Part shown: piece after piece, positions 36,538 through 45,662 of the stretch
Layout of the letters: each line of letters begins with the position of its first letter
How positions within the stretch are numbered: position 1 is the stretch's first letter
NCBI GenBank assembly: GCA_018820855.1
Contig: JAHJNL010000043.1
Span: 1-64,000 of the forward strand
DNA from: Pseudomonadota bacterium
GTDB lineage: Bacteria > Desulfobacterota > Desulfobulbia > Desulfobulbales > Desulfocapsaceae
Reading direction: 5' to 3'
DNA length: 64,000 bases
Notes under the pieces: model-generated
The model's input: only the letters and a program-made list of their open reading frames with translations
What the model was told of the DNA's origin: nothing
Database searches by the model: none
Position numbers and translations under genes: made by a program

Positions 36538-37383
36538 ATGACATCGACCCTCTATCTGGCTTATGACGGCTCCATCAACGCCGATTGGGTTGCCCGCTAT
36601 GCTATCAATATGGCGGCCAACTCCCAAGATCCCAGGATCATCCTGATCCATATCCTGGATCACACCTATTCTCCAGACAAGATCGCCAGGAAAATCGAGG
36701 CAGTTGAAGGTGAATGTGCCATGCGCGGGGTGGGGACGACCAGCCGCATCCTGCCCCTCCGCAAAAACGTCTTTCAGTCCCTGCTCCAGGCTATTCCGGC
36801 GGGCGAGGACAGCCTCTGTGTATGCGGAGCTCGAGTTTCCTCTCGGGACAAAGGCTTTCTCGCCGGCACCATCTCCGAAAAACTCCTGCGCCGCAAGCAG
36901 TTCAAGGTCATGGCCATCCGGGTGGTCAAACCCGGCATCCTCGGAGCTCCCAAGGATTTGCTCTTCCCCCTTTCCGGTCATCCCAGGGGCTTTCAGGCAG
37001 CCATGTCATTTTTTCTGCTGTTGGCCCCGGAGGTGGAACGACTGCACCTTCTGCGGATCATGAAGGTCAGCTCCCTGTGGTTCCAGTATATGCCGGTTGC
37101 GACGGCCCGGGGCTTGCAGACAAAGGGTTTTACCTATATGAACGAGGTGCTGAAAGAGCTTCGCCAGCAGCTGGGGGAGAGTGATATCCACCTGGATACC
37201 AAGGTGATCCTCTCTGATGACTGGGTCAAGGAGATCCTTATCCATGCCAGCAAGACCCACGCCCAGATGATTCTGATGGGGGCATCGGATCGTAATCTGC
37301 CTTCCCGTTATTTTTACGGGAACAAGATCGAACAGATCCTCCGCCGTTCTCCCTGCGACGTGGGGATCTACCGCAAGATATGA
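36538..37383 (+). CDS. Tandem universal stress protein
   Basis: 281 aa containing two UspA-like segments: residues 1-140 (TLYLAYDGSINADWVARYA) and 150-281, ending in AQMILMGASD.NLPSRYFYGNKIEQILRRSPCDV. The ATP-binding G-x2-G-x9-G-S/T pattern is partly visible in the second half. ATG 36538 is preferred over 36448, with AGGTGG seven bases upstream. It overlaps the ATPase gene by 4 bp (ATGA), implying coupled synthesis and a regulatory role for the pump. Confidence 0.87.
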   Translation: MTSTLYLAYDGSINADWVARYAINMAANSQDPRIILIHILDHTYSPDKIARKIEAVEGECAMRGVGTTSRILPLRKNVFQSLLQAIPAGEDSLCVCGARVSSRDKGFLAGTISEKLLRRKQFKVMAIRVVKPGILGAPKDLLFPLSGHPRGFQAAMSFFLLLAPEVERLHLLRIMKVSSLWFQYMPVATARGLQTKGFTYMNEVLKELRQQLGESDIHLDTKVILSDDWVKEILIHASKTHAQMILMGASDRNLPSRYFYGNKIEQILRRSPCDVGIYRKI

Positions 37384-40091
37384 ACAGCCAGGCCAAACAG
37401 ATTCAGCAGCTCCCGCCGGATCGGGTCTATACTCTCCTGCACACGAGACCCGAGGGGCTGGGGGGCGGAGAGGTGGAGGAACGTCTGTTCCATGTGGGGC
37501 GGAACTCGTTCGACATCCCCGATCGCTGGAAAACACTGCGCAGCTTTGCCCGACAGTTCACCAATTTCTTTACCATCCTCCTTATTGTCTCGGCCTGCAT
37601 CTGTTTTGTCGCCCATCGTCTCAATCCCGGGGAGAGCATGAATTTTCTGGGCTGGGCCCTGTTTGGGGTGGCCCTGCTCAACGCCTTTTTCAGTTTTATC
37701 CAGGAGTATAGGGCCGAGCGGGCCATGGAGGCCCTGAAGAAATTTCTGCCCCAGTTGGTTCAGGTCCGACGTCAAGGGCAGATTGTCAGGATTCCGGCCG
37801 AGGAGATTGTCCCCGGTGATCTCCTCATCCTTGCCGAGGGCGACAAGATCACGGCGGATGCCAGGATTGTCGAGGCCGAGGGGCTGATGGTCGACAATGC
37901 TCCGCTCACCGGCGAGGCCAGTCCCTGTGTCCTTGTCCATGGACCGAGCCAGAGTCGACTGGTCGAAAGCAATAATATCGCTTTTGCCGGCTGTACGGTC
38001 ATCCGGGGCAGCGGCGAGGCGGTGGTCTTTGCCACCGGTCTGCGGACCGAGTTCGGCAAGCTGGCCCATCTTTCCCAGGAGATTAAGCGGGCGCCGTCGC
38101 CCCTGGAGCAGGAGACTGCTCACATGGTGCGGGTTCTCACTGTCATTGCCGTGAGCATGGGATTTGCATTTTTTATGTACGGGATGCTCACCGGCAGACC
38201 GCTGTGGGTGAATCTGGTCTTCATGATGGGGATCATCGTGGCCAATGTCCCGGAAGGGCTCTTACCCACCTTCACCCTGTCTCTGGCCATGGGCAGCCTG
38301 CGTATGGCCAAAAAAAATGTGCTGGTCAAGAGTCTTAATGCGGTGGAAGCATTGGGTGCAGTCCATGTTATCTGTTCGGATAAGACAGGGACGCTCACTG
38401 AAAACAGGCTCACCATCACCGAACTGCTCAGCCCCCTGCAGGGTACGTCTTATGCAGACAGGGAGCAGCTGGACCTCCTGACCTTAGCCCTGGCCGCCTC
38501 GGAGGTAAGGAACTCCGAGCAGGGCCTGAGCGGCGATCCTCTGGATGTGGCAGTGGCCGAACGACTGACTGCACTGGGCGGTGACCTGTTGATGCTCCGG
38601 GAACAGATTGAGCGCTACTTCACCTTTGACGTGGAGAAGCGACGGTCAGCGGGCATTATGACCTTTGCGGGGAAAAGGTTTTTTGTGGTGAAGGGAGCTT
38701 TCGAGGCCTTGGTTCCGATGATGACCGGTGTTCGCAGTCGTGCAGGGGATGAGGCGGCGAACCGGGAGGTATTAGAGCGGGCGGATGAGGTGCTGCGGGG
38801 CATGGCCGGTCAAGGTCTGCGGGTTATTGCTCTGGCCTGCCGGGAGCTGCGGGAAGGAGAGGGGGAGGGAGAAGAGAAAGATTCGGCGTCGCTCCAGGAC
38901 GTTCTGGAAAAAGAGCTGCTTCTCGCCGGCTTTATCGGTATTGAGGATCCGCTGCGCCAAGAGGTGCCGACAGCGGTGGCTAAATGCCATACCGCGGGGA
39001 TCGAGGTCCTGCTCATCACCGGAGATCATCCGGACACGGCCCAGGCCATTGCCCGCAAGGCCGGAATTCTGCCCCAGGAGGATGACCCGGCCCTGCTGAT
39101 GACCGGCAGTGAGCTGGAGCGTCTCACCGAGGCGCAGTTATCCGAGCGGCTGAGTCAGGGAACCAGGGTCTTTGCCCGGACCACTCCGGAACAGAAGATG
39201 AAGATTGTCGCGGCCCTCAAGGCTATGGAAAAAGTGGTGGCCATGACCGGGGACGGGGTCAATGACGCCCCGGCCCTCAAGGCCGCCGATGTGGGCATTG
39301 CCATGGGGCGGCAGGGGACAGACGTGGCCAGGGAGTCGGCCCAGATCATCCTCCTCGACGACAATTTTGCCTCCATTGTTGCGGGCATTGAGGAGGGGCG
39401 GACCGTGTTTGAAAATATCAAGAAGTTCACCAACTATGTCCTGGTGAGCAACGGCCCGGAAATCCTCCCCTACCTCCTCTATATACTTCTGCCGGTGCCC
39501 CTGGCTCTGAACGTGATCCAGATCCTTTCCATCGATCTGGGTACGGATATCATCCCCTCCATGGCCTTGGGTCAGGAGCCGCCTGACCCCGAAACCATGA
39601 ACAAGCCGCCCCGCCTCCGTGATCAGGGCCTCCTCACCCCGCCCCTTATCATTCACAGTTACCTCTTTCTTGGCCTTCTGGAAGGTCTCTGGTCGCTGGG
39701 ACTTTTTTTCTATGTTCTGACGAGCGGTGGCTGGCATTTCGGAGAGGAGCTGGCCACCGCAGATCCCCTGTATCGTTCGGCCATGGGGATTGCCCTGTCC
39801 ACCATCCTCCTCATGCAGATCGGCAATCTTGTGGGGCGTCGTTTTGCCAGGCGTTCCGGGCTTGACCGGACAATCTTCAAAAACAGGCTGATCCTCCTGG
39901 GTATTGCTGTCCAGGTGGTCTTTTCCTGGGCTACCCTCTATTATCCGCCCATGCAAAAGATCCTCAATACCGGACCGGTCCCCTTGTCCATCTATTTTCT
40001 GGCCTGGTTTGGGATTATTCTCATTTTCGGCAGTGACTATCTCAGGAAGCGATACCTGTTGGCGAGAGAGCGGCGTGCCATCGCCGATTGA
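37380..40091 (+). CDS. P-type ATPase with Na,K-ATPase-like (P2C) ion-binding residues
   Basis: 903 aa. N-terminal cation-ATPase domain, actuator (LTGEAS instead of the usual TGES), phosphorylation motif DKTGT at D334, nucleotide-binding KGAFE and hinge TGDGVNDAPALKAADVGIAMG. M4 has VANVPEGL (E292), M5 has SNGPEI (S690, N691, E694) and M6 has SIDLGTD (D719, T722, D723). These equal the Na,K-ATPase site residues E327, S775, N776, E779, D804, T807 and D808. No beta-subunit gene is nearby. A Na+ or K+ pump is likelier than Ca2+. Confidence 0.92.
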   Translation: MNSQAKQIQQLPPDRVYTLLHTRPEGLGGGEVEERLFHVGRNSFDIPDRWKTLRSFARQFTNFFTILLIVSACICFVAHRLNPGESMNFLGWALFGVALLNAFFSFIQEYRAERAMEALKKFLPQLVQVRRQGQIVRIPAEEIVPGDLLILAEGDKITADARIVEAEGLMVDNAPLTGEASPCVLVHGPSQSRLVESNNIAFAGCTVIRGSGEAVVFATGLRTEFGKLAHLSQEIKRAPSPLEQETAHMVRVLTVIAVSMGFAFFMYGMLTGRPLWVNLVFMMGIIVANVPEGLLPTFTLSLAMGSLRMAKKNVLVKSLNAVEALGAVHVICSDKTGTLTENRLTITELLSPLQGTSYADREQLDLLTLALAASEVRNSEQGLSGDPLDVAVAERLTALGGDLLMLREQIERYFTFDVEKRRSAGIMTFAGKRFFVVKGAFEALVPMMTGVRSRAGDEAANREVLERADEVLRGMAGQGLRVIALACRELREGEGEGEEKDSASLQDVLEKELLLAGFIGIEDPLRQEVPTAVAKCHTAGIEVLLITGDHPDTAQAIARKAGILPQEDDPALLMTGSELERLTEAQLSERLSQGTRVFARTTPEQKMKIVAALKAMEKVVAMTGDGVNDAPALKAADVGIAMGRQGTDVARESAQIILLDDNFASIVAGIEEGRTVFENIKKFTNYVLVSNGPEILPYLLYILLPVPLALNVIQILSIDLGTDIIPSMALGQEPPDPETMNKPPRLRDQGLLTPPLIIHSYLFLGLLEGLWSLGLFFYVLTSGGWHFGEELATADPLYRSAMGIALSTILLMQIGNLVGRRFARRSGLDRTIFKNRLILLGIAVQVVFSWATLYYPPMQKILNTGPVPLSIYFLAWFGIILIFGSDYLRKRYLLARERRAIAD

Positions 40092-40154
40092 CATCAAGCG
40101 TGTTGTGATCAATCCGGCGCAACCATAAAAGATGAGGAACAGCTGTGGAACGTA

Positions 40155-42662
40155 TTACTCTGTTTTGCTTCCCAGTTCTTCCACCGCCTTTGAGGCCACT
40201 GCAGACTTAGCCTCCTCCTTTGATGCCCGGTGCAGGGCCTGGTCCGCGGTATTTCTTGCCTCTCTTGCCGCCTCGATCCGGAGAAGGAGGTCTTCCGGAA
40301 AATTTTTGCCGGAACGTTCGATGGCGGCAAGTGTTGCCTGGGCCGCTTCCACGGCTTTGTCTGCTTCTTTCCGCGCCAATTGCGCTCGTTTCTGGGAGTG
40401 TTCGAAGTGATCCAGGGCTGCCACCACCTCTGCCATTCCCCCTTCTTCCGGCTCTGCATCAAGATCAAGGTCTTCAGCAGCCAGAACCAGAGCTACCATC
40501 TGCAAGCGGGACAGGAGACCTTCCACCGGTTTACCGGAAAGATCTTCAAGCAGATCACCTCGCAGACGGAATGGGACAAAGGTAAGGGCGGCCTCTGAGG
40601 AGTGGCTGACAATGGTGTCACTATCCATTTTGGTGACAATCTCTGCCGCTGTTTTGATCCTTGTTTCTGCCAGTTGCGCAGCAAGGTGTTTCTCGTTTTC
40701 TGCTGAGGAGGAGTCATAGTTCAGGGCAAAGAGGCGTATTGTTGCCCCGGTCCATTCTTCGTTTCGGGTAAGGAGATAGGCAAGGAGCAGTATCAGGCGG
40801 CTGGTTTTATCGCCATTCCACCAGACGTCTATCCGCTTTTCTTCCCCGTCCTTTTCGGCAAGGGCGGCAATGGACTCTTCATCTCCTGACCAGATAATCA
40901 GATTACAGCCTTGCAGGTAGGCGAGACGCAGATTTTTACCATAGAGCAGTTCACGTTTCTCCCGGGCCTGATCCGGACCTTGCTCCAGCCAGTTGAGGAG
41001 CAGGGTGTTGGCGTGCATGGGGCCGATACCCCAGGATTGGATCAGGGTCTGCAGTCCGGTGGTAGGGTCGGAACCGTTGATGACCAGGGGAAAGGCGTCG
41101 GAATTGCAGCGGTTGATATCAGCTCTCAGTTCCTGTTCTGCCTGATGCCGGAGGCGTTGTATCCGTATCCCTTCGCCCTGAATAAAGTGGACTGCGGCGG
41201 TGAGCCCGCTTCCTCCCTCGATCCAGGTGGCAAAGCTGAGCAGCTGACACCTGCGTTCGCTGCTGTCGGAAAGCGCAAGCAGGTAAGGGCGCCAGTCCCG
41301 TGGATGCTCTATTTCTTCAGCCGCAGCCAGGATACTTTTGCGGGCCTGCTGCAGTTGGTAGGAGCGCTGACCGTCTGCCCAGCGGGCAGGGCCGGAGGTC
41401 TTCTGCAGGTATTGGTAGATGGCAAAAAGGATGGCAACGGCAAGGACGCCGATCTTGAGATCAATGGCCATCATAACGCCGAGGCAGGCGAGGAATCCGG
41501 CAAGGCTGATAGTTTTATGATACCATCTGAATCGTGGCCGGAACGAGGGGCTTTGCGAGCGTGCTTCGAAGTAGGTGGCGTAGTTGAGCAGTCCGTAGGA
41601 TATGAGAAAAAACATGGTGACAATTCCGGCTATGAGATCCAGTTGCCCGAGGCCGATGGTGGCTCCGGCTATTGTCAGGGAGAGGAGTATGCCCCGGCGC
41701 GGATTGTTGTTGGGGCCGGAACCCTTGGCAAACGGTATGAGGAAGGGGAAAATACGGTCACCGGCCAGAGATTGCAGGATGCGGGGAGCGCCGAGGAAGG
41801 AGGCAAGGGCTGAGGAAAGAGTGGCGGCAACGACCCCGGCGTCAATAAGAAAACTCCAGGAGGCCACACGTTTCATGGCATGGTAATCGCGGGCCAGGGT
41901 ATCGTTGGGCAGGGCGCCGCTAAAGACCACGGCAACAGCGAGATAGACGAGAAAAGAGAGACCGACGGCGAGGAAGGTTCCAAGGGGCAGGCTTTTCCCT
42001 GGGTCCCGCAGATCGCCTGACATGCTCACCCCTTGGGTGAAACCGGTGACCGCCGGGAAAAAGATGGCAAAGAGTATCCAGAAATCGCTGCTCTGGGGAT
42101 TCCCATACCAGTTGGCTACAAGTGTTGACGGGCTCCATTGCTGTAATGCTCCTGAAAAGAAAGAGATCAGGGCCAGGACCAGGGTACCCATGATCAGGTA
42201 CTGGAATTTCGTGGCCCAGTCCGCTCCCAGCCAGGTCAGGAGAAACAGTCCCCCCAGGGCAAGGGCTGCACTGATCTGGGGAAAGAAGGGGATCTCTGTT
42301 ACCACTATGCTGGCCATTGCTTCGCCAAAGCCTATGCAATAGAAGGCAATGGAGATGGATTGGGCCAGGAAGAGGACAATGCCGATGGCTCCCCCGAACT
42401 CCACTCCCAGGGTACGGGAGATCAGGTAGTAGTCACCGCCGCCTTTGACCTTGTAATTGGAAACAATGGCAGCCAGGGAAAAGGAGGTGAGTATGGAGAT
42501 GAGATTGGCAAGGCAGATGATCAGCAGGGCCTTTCCCAGCCCGGCACTGCCCAGCACATGGCCCATCCGCAGAAAGAGAATGAGTCCGAGTATGGTCAGG
42601 ATGCTGGGAGTGAAAACTCCGGCAAAGGTCCCGAGTTTTTGGTTGTTGGCACTAGTGGACAT
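40155..42662 (-). CDS. SLC12-type cation-chloride cotransporter
   Basis: 835 aa. The N-terminus GTFAGVFTPSILTILGL and GLILFLRMG match the SLC12 (NKCC/KCC) family of the APC superfamily. About twelve transmembrane segments (to about 410) precede a cytoplasmic SLC12 domain with the IDVWWNGDKTSRLILLLAYLL block. A helical, Glu/Ala-rich tail (about 720-835) follows and looks like a coiled coil. It is convergent with the P2C-like ATPase gene across a 63-bp gap. Ions carried cannot be assigned from sequence alone. Confidence 0.9.
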   Translation of the reverse strand: MSTSANNQKLGTFAGVFTPSILTILGLILFLRMGHVLGSAGLGKALLIICLANLISILTSFSLAAIVSNYKVKGGGDYYLISRTLGVEFGGAIGIVLFLAQSISIAFYCIGFGEAMASIVVTEIPFFPQISAALALGGLFLLTWLGADWATKFQYLIMGTLVLALISFFSGALQQWSPSTLVANWYGNPQSSDFWILFAIFFPAVTGFTQGVSMSGDLRDPGKSLPLGTFLAVGLSFLVYLAVAVVFSGALPNDTLARDYHAMKRVASWSFLIDAGVVAATLSSALASFLGAPRILQSLAGDRIFPFLIPFAKGSGPNNNPRRGILLSLTIAGATIGLGQLDLIAGIVTMFFLISYGLLNYATYFEARSQSPSFRPRFRWYHKTISLAGFLACLGVMMAIDLKIGVLAVAILFAIYQYLQKTSGPARWADGQRSYQLQQARKSILAAAEEIEHPRDWRPYLLALSDSSERRCQLLSFATWIEGGSGLTAAVHFIQGEGIRIQRLRHQAEQELRADINRCNSDAFPLVINGSDPTTGLQTLIQSWGIGPMHANTLLLNWLEQGPDQAREKRELLYGKNLRLAYLQGCNLIIWSGDEESIAALAEKDGEEKRIDVWWNGDKTSRLILLLAYLLTRNEEWTGATIRLFALNYDSSSAENEKHLAAQLAETRIKTAAEIVTKMDSDTIVSHSSEAALTFVPFRLRGDLLEDLSGKPVEGLLSRLQMVALVLAAEDLDLDAEPEEGGMAEVVAALDHFEHSQKRAQLARKEADKAVEAAQATLAAIERSGKNFPEDLLLRIEAAREARNTADQALHRASKEEAKSAVASKAVEELGSKTE

Positions 42663-42872
42663 GATATCGTCAAGGTAAATGATTGTGTATGATTGATTGT
42701 AGCAGCTTTTTTATCTTTCCTGCCAGAAATTTTATCCCGGCGGGATAGAAGCAGAGTCTTTGTTTATCTGTACTTTGTTTCAGGCTGACCTGCCCTTGCT
42801 TCTTTTCTCAAATCACTATACAACTGGAAAGGAACCAAGGGAATGTTATAGGAATCCATTACATATGGTGAG

Positions 42873-44474
42873 ATGATGGAAGCGAAATGGCTCAAGGCCC
42901 TTTTTCCCCGCTGTGCAGAACAGGTGGGAGACGACTGGGATACATTGATTGCAGGTTTTGGTGACAATGCTCTTCCGGAAGCGCTTCCTGAGTTCCTGGA
43001 GGCTGCCACTATTTCCCTGCCTGCCTATTTACCGGACCTGGCCCGTCTTGAATTGGCCTTGCATGGGCTGCAGGCCATAACGCCCCCTGCCTCAGCGGAG
43101 GAAGGAGCCAGCCTGCAGATCAACCCGTCCCTCACTCTCCTTCCCCTGAAATGGAAGCATCTGTGCAGCATGCTGTGGCAGAGGGAAACACAGGTGGGGC
43201 CCGAATCGGGCGAGGAGTTCGTCCTCCTCTACAAGACCTCCGTCAGGGGGAAGGTGCGGGTTCGTCCGGCTGCCGACAGGGATCTGCTGGCCCTGAAGAT
43301 GATGGCTGAAAATCTCGATCGACAGGCAGTGGCAGACGAGACCGGGGTACCTGTGGGGGCAGTGGATGCAGCCATAGAGGCGGCCTGTGATCAGGGGCTT
43401 CTTCTCTCTGCCCCTTCAGCCATCGTGCGAACTGCTGCCCATTATCCGGCAGATGGGCCTGACGGCTGGCAGCGGCACCTGCGTTCCGCCTACTTCACCC
43501 TGCAGTGGCATGTTACCCAGGCCTGTGATCTTCATTGCAAACACTGTTATGACCGTTCCGCTATTTCACCCCTGACCCTGGACCAGGGCAAAATCATCCT
43601 TGATCAGTTCCGTGAGTTTGTTCTTGATCAGAGGGTGCATGGCCAGGTGACCTTCACTGGCGGCAATCCCCTTCTCTATGCCCATTTTGCAGAACTCTAC
43701 CGGGAGGCTGCTCATCGCAATTTTACCCTCGCCATTCTTGGCAATCCCACGTCCAGGCAGGTACTTGAGTCCCTGCAGCAGATTCAGCCTCTTTCCTTTT
43801 ATCAGGTGAGCCTGGAAGGATTGCCTGAACACAATGACTCCATCAGAGGGCCTGGGCACTTCCAGCGTATCATGGAGTTTCTCGAGATCCTGAAGGAGCT
43901 TTCCATCTATTCCATGGTGATGCTGACGCTTACCCGGGAAAACATGGGACAGGTCCTGGAGCTGGCGGAGATCCTGCGGGGAAAGGTCGATCTTTTTACC
44001 TTCAACCGTCTCTCTCAAACAGGAGAAGGGGCGGATCTGGCTGCTGCGGACAAAAAAAAATACCGGGCCTTTCTCGAAGATTATCTTGAAGCGGCAAAGT
44101 CAAATCCCACCATCAGTCTCAAGGACAATCTGATCAATATCCTCAAGGCAGAAGAGAGAACGACTCCTTTTGGCGGCTGTACCGGTTTCGGCTGCGGTGC
44201 CGCCTTTAACTTCTGTTCCCTCCTGCCCAACGGTGACATGCATGCCTGCCGTAAATTCCAGTCACCCATCGGCAACGTGCTTGAATCTTCTCTGCTGGAG
44301 CTCTATCACTCTCCTGCTGCAGAACGCTATCGACTGGGGCCGGAAGAGTGCCGAGGCTGTAAAATCCGTCCGGTCTGCGGCGGTTGCCAGGCCGTGATCC
44401 AGTCCAGTGGCCTGGATATCACCATAAGTCGAGATCCTTACTGCTTTTTGGAAGGGGTGGATAAAACTTCATGA
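42873..44474 (+). CDS. SbtM-like radical SAM/SPASM peptide maturase
   Basis: 533 aa. The radical SAM motif is CDLHCKHC (C218, C222, C225). The preceding 210 residues resemble the family-specific leader-binding region of selenobiotic-peptide maturases. The C-terminal SPASM-like region has many Cys (GGCTGFGCGAAFNFCSLLPN, ACRKF, ECRGCKIRPVCGGC) for two auxiliary Fe-S clusters. Such enzymes modify Cys or Sec-containing ribosomal peptides (thio- or selenooxazole). No precursor peptide could be found within about 350 bp on either side. Confidence 0.85.
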   Translation: MMEAKWLKALFPRCAEQVGDDWDTLIAGFGDNALPEALPEFLEAATISLPAYLPDLARLELALHGLQAITPPASAEEGASLQINPSLTLLPLKWKHLCSMLWQRETQVGPESGEEFVLLYKTSVRGKVRVRPAADRDLLALKMMAENLDRQAVADETGVPVGAVDAAIEAACDQGLLLSAPSAIVRTAAHYPADGPDGWQRHLRSAYFTLQWHVTQACDLHCKHCYDRSAISPLTLDQGKIILDQFREFVLDQRVHGQVTFTGGNPLLYAHFAELYREAAHRNFTLAILGNPTSRQVLESLQQIQPLSFYQVSLEGLPEHNDSIRGPGHFQRIMEFLEILKELSIYSMVMLTLTRENMGQVLELAEILRGKVDLFTFNRLSQTGEGADLAAADKKKYRAFLEDYLEAAKSNPTISLKDNLINILKAEERTTPFGGCTGFGCGAAFNFCSLLPNGDMHACRKFQSPIGNVLESSLLELYHSPAAERYRLGPEECRGCKIRPVCGGCQAVIQSSGLDITISRDPYCFLEGVDKTS

Positions 44475-44820
44475 TGGCGCGGTGTCGGCCTGGTCTTTTT
44501 CTGTTGTTGAAAAAGTTTCTGTTACCTACTTAGACCCGCCTAAGTAGGTAACAGAAACCGGGAAACAGGTACGGGAAAAGAAAGATTTCTTGTTTTATTA
44601 TGTCTTGGGTGCTAAGCAGCAACTAATTGGAATTTATTAATATTGTATAAATTTTATCAGGTGGCAATGTCAAACTTCTGGCGTGTCTGATTATGATTAT
44701 ACAGGCATCCTCTTCCGACAAATGCGGAACGATTCGAGACAAGATCGGAAAAAAACGGGAGTGTTCCCAGCAAATACGGAATCCGCCTAAACCACGTTAC
44801 GCGATAGAAAGAGAGGAATA
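44475..44820. other. 346-bp gap after the radical SAM gene
   Basis: Contains the perfect 19-bp hairpin (44515-44558) and an AT-rich stretch. The 42-codon frame at 44693-44821 stops overlapping the VOC start (TAATG) but has no family support. Confidence 0.55.
44515..44558. repeat. Perfect 19-bp inverted repeat
   Basis: GTTTCTGTTACCTACTTAG (44515-44533) and its exact reverse complement (44540-44558) flank a 6-nt loop (ACCCGC). There is no T-run on either side, so this is not an ordinary terminator. It sits at the border between the radical SAM gene and the AT-richer accessory stretch. It might be a recombination or protein-binding site, or a strong RNA 3' end. Confidence 0.7.
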
Positions 44821-45258
44821 ATGAAGATTTCAAGAGTTACAATAGTAACGCTTGGCGTAGCCGATTTAGGCAAAGCTACAGAATTCTATAAGGCCGTACT
44901 TGGTACACCTCCTAAGATATCGGATGGGATTACTTTTATTGAGCTGCCCGGAAGCTGGATTGCTCTTTATCCTTTTGAGAGACTTGCAGAAGACATTTCG
45001 CCCGATGTTCCTGTTACCCGTAACGGGTTTAACGGAGTCACACTCGCTCACAACGCTCGTAGCAAGGATGAAGTTGTTGAAATTGTAAGTCGTGCGGAGT
45101 CGGCTGGCGCCAAGGTTGTCAAAGAGCCGCAAGATACTTTCTGGGGCGGCTTCAGTGGATACTTCTCCGATCTTGATGGTTATTACTGGGAAGTAGCTTG
45201 GGGGCCAATGTTTGAGTTTACAGAGAATGGTGAACTGAAATTCAAAGAAGTCGCATAA
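44821..45258 (+). CDS. VOC (glyoxalase/bleomycin-resistance) family protein
   Basis: 145 aa with the vicinal oxygen chelate fold: a beta-alpha-beta-beta-beta unit from KISRVTIVTLGVADLGKATEFY, and a second with SGYFSDLDGYYWEVAWGP (terminal metal-ligand E). AGAGAGGAATA precedes the ATG. Substrate unknown. It sits alone before an RRM gene, which is a cassette-like arrangement. Confidence 0.85.
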   Translation: MKISRVTIVTLGVADLGKATEFYKAVLGTPPKISDGITFIELPGSWIALYPFERLAEDISPDVPVTRNGFNGVTLAHNARSKDEVVEIVSRAESAGAKVVKEPQDTFWGGFSGYFSDLDGYYWEVAWGPMFEFTENGELKFKEVA

Positions 45259-45321
45259 CGCAGCAAAACCATTAAAATGGACTTCTGCGCATTCACTAGA
45301 CACCTAATGGAGTATTAACTT

Positions 45322-45570
45322 ATGAAAATACTGATTCGTAATCTTGCTCGTAGCACTACCGAAAAAGAATTAAAAGTTCTCTTTGAAGAATATGGCACCG
45401 TACAATCTTGTGATTTGGTGTTAGATGAAAGAACCGGTGGATCCAAGGGGTTTGCTTTTGTGGAAATGCCGAAAACAAGAGAAGCCAAAGCTGCGATGAA
45501 AAGCTTGAACAATAAGGATGTTGCCAATAACAATATTCGTGTTAAAAAAGCTGAAAACAAAAAGGGATAA
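45322..45570 (+). CDS. RRM-type RNA-binding protein
   Basis: 82 aa single RNA recognition motif. RNP2 is ILIRNL and RNP1 is KGFAFVEM. Bacterial RRM proteins of this size bind RNA and are often cold-regulated in other phyla. GGAG is nine bases upstream. It ends in a Lys-rich tail. A 63-bp hairpin-bearing gap separates it from the VOC gene. Confidence 0.9.
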   Translation: MKILIRNLARSTTEKELKVLFEEYGTVQSCDLVLDERTGGSKGFAFVEMPKTREAKAAMKSLNNKDVANNNIRVKKAENKKG

Positions 45571-45575
45571 CTACA

Positions 45576-45602
45576 AAATCAAATGGGTCAGACACGAGTG
45601 AT
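45576..45602 (+). repeat. Dispersed 26-bp repeat, copy 1
   Basis: A plus-strand copy of the family with core GGGTCAGACaCGA, next to the RAYT pseudogene. It shares the family pattern AAATCAA...GGTCAGAC.CGA.TGAT with three minus-strand copies at 47891, 49668 and 51495. Confidence 0.55.
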
Positions 45603-45662
45603 ATTGTTTTTCGAGTGGTGTAGTTTCGGAAGCAAAGTCAACTCCCAATGAGAAAAAGTACC

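Noticed and set aside
44469-44560. TGA after the radical SAM gene read as selenocysteine
   Set aside because: Read-through produces no Cys/Sec-Gly repeats and the frame soon enters the hairpin.
44693-44821. 42-codon frame ending TAATG at the VOC start
   Set aside because: Overlap with the start codon is suggestive, but the peptide has no features and the VOC ribosome-binding site alone explains the sequence.
45259-45321. Integron attC site
   Set aside because: Lacks acceptable GTTRRRY and RYYYAAC cores; only a hairpin is supported.
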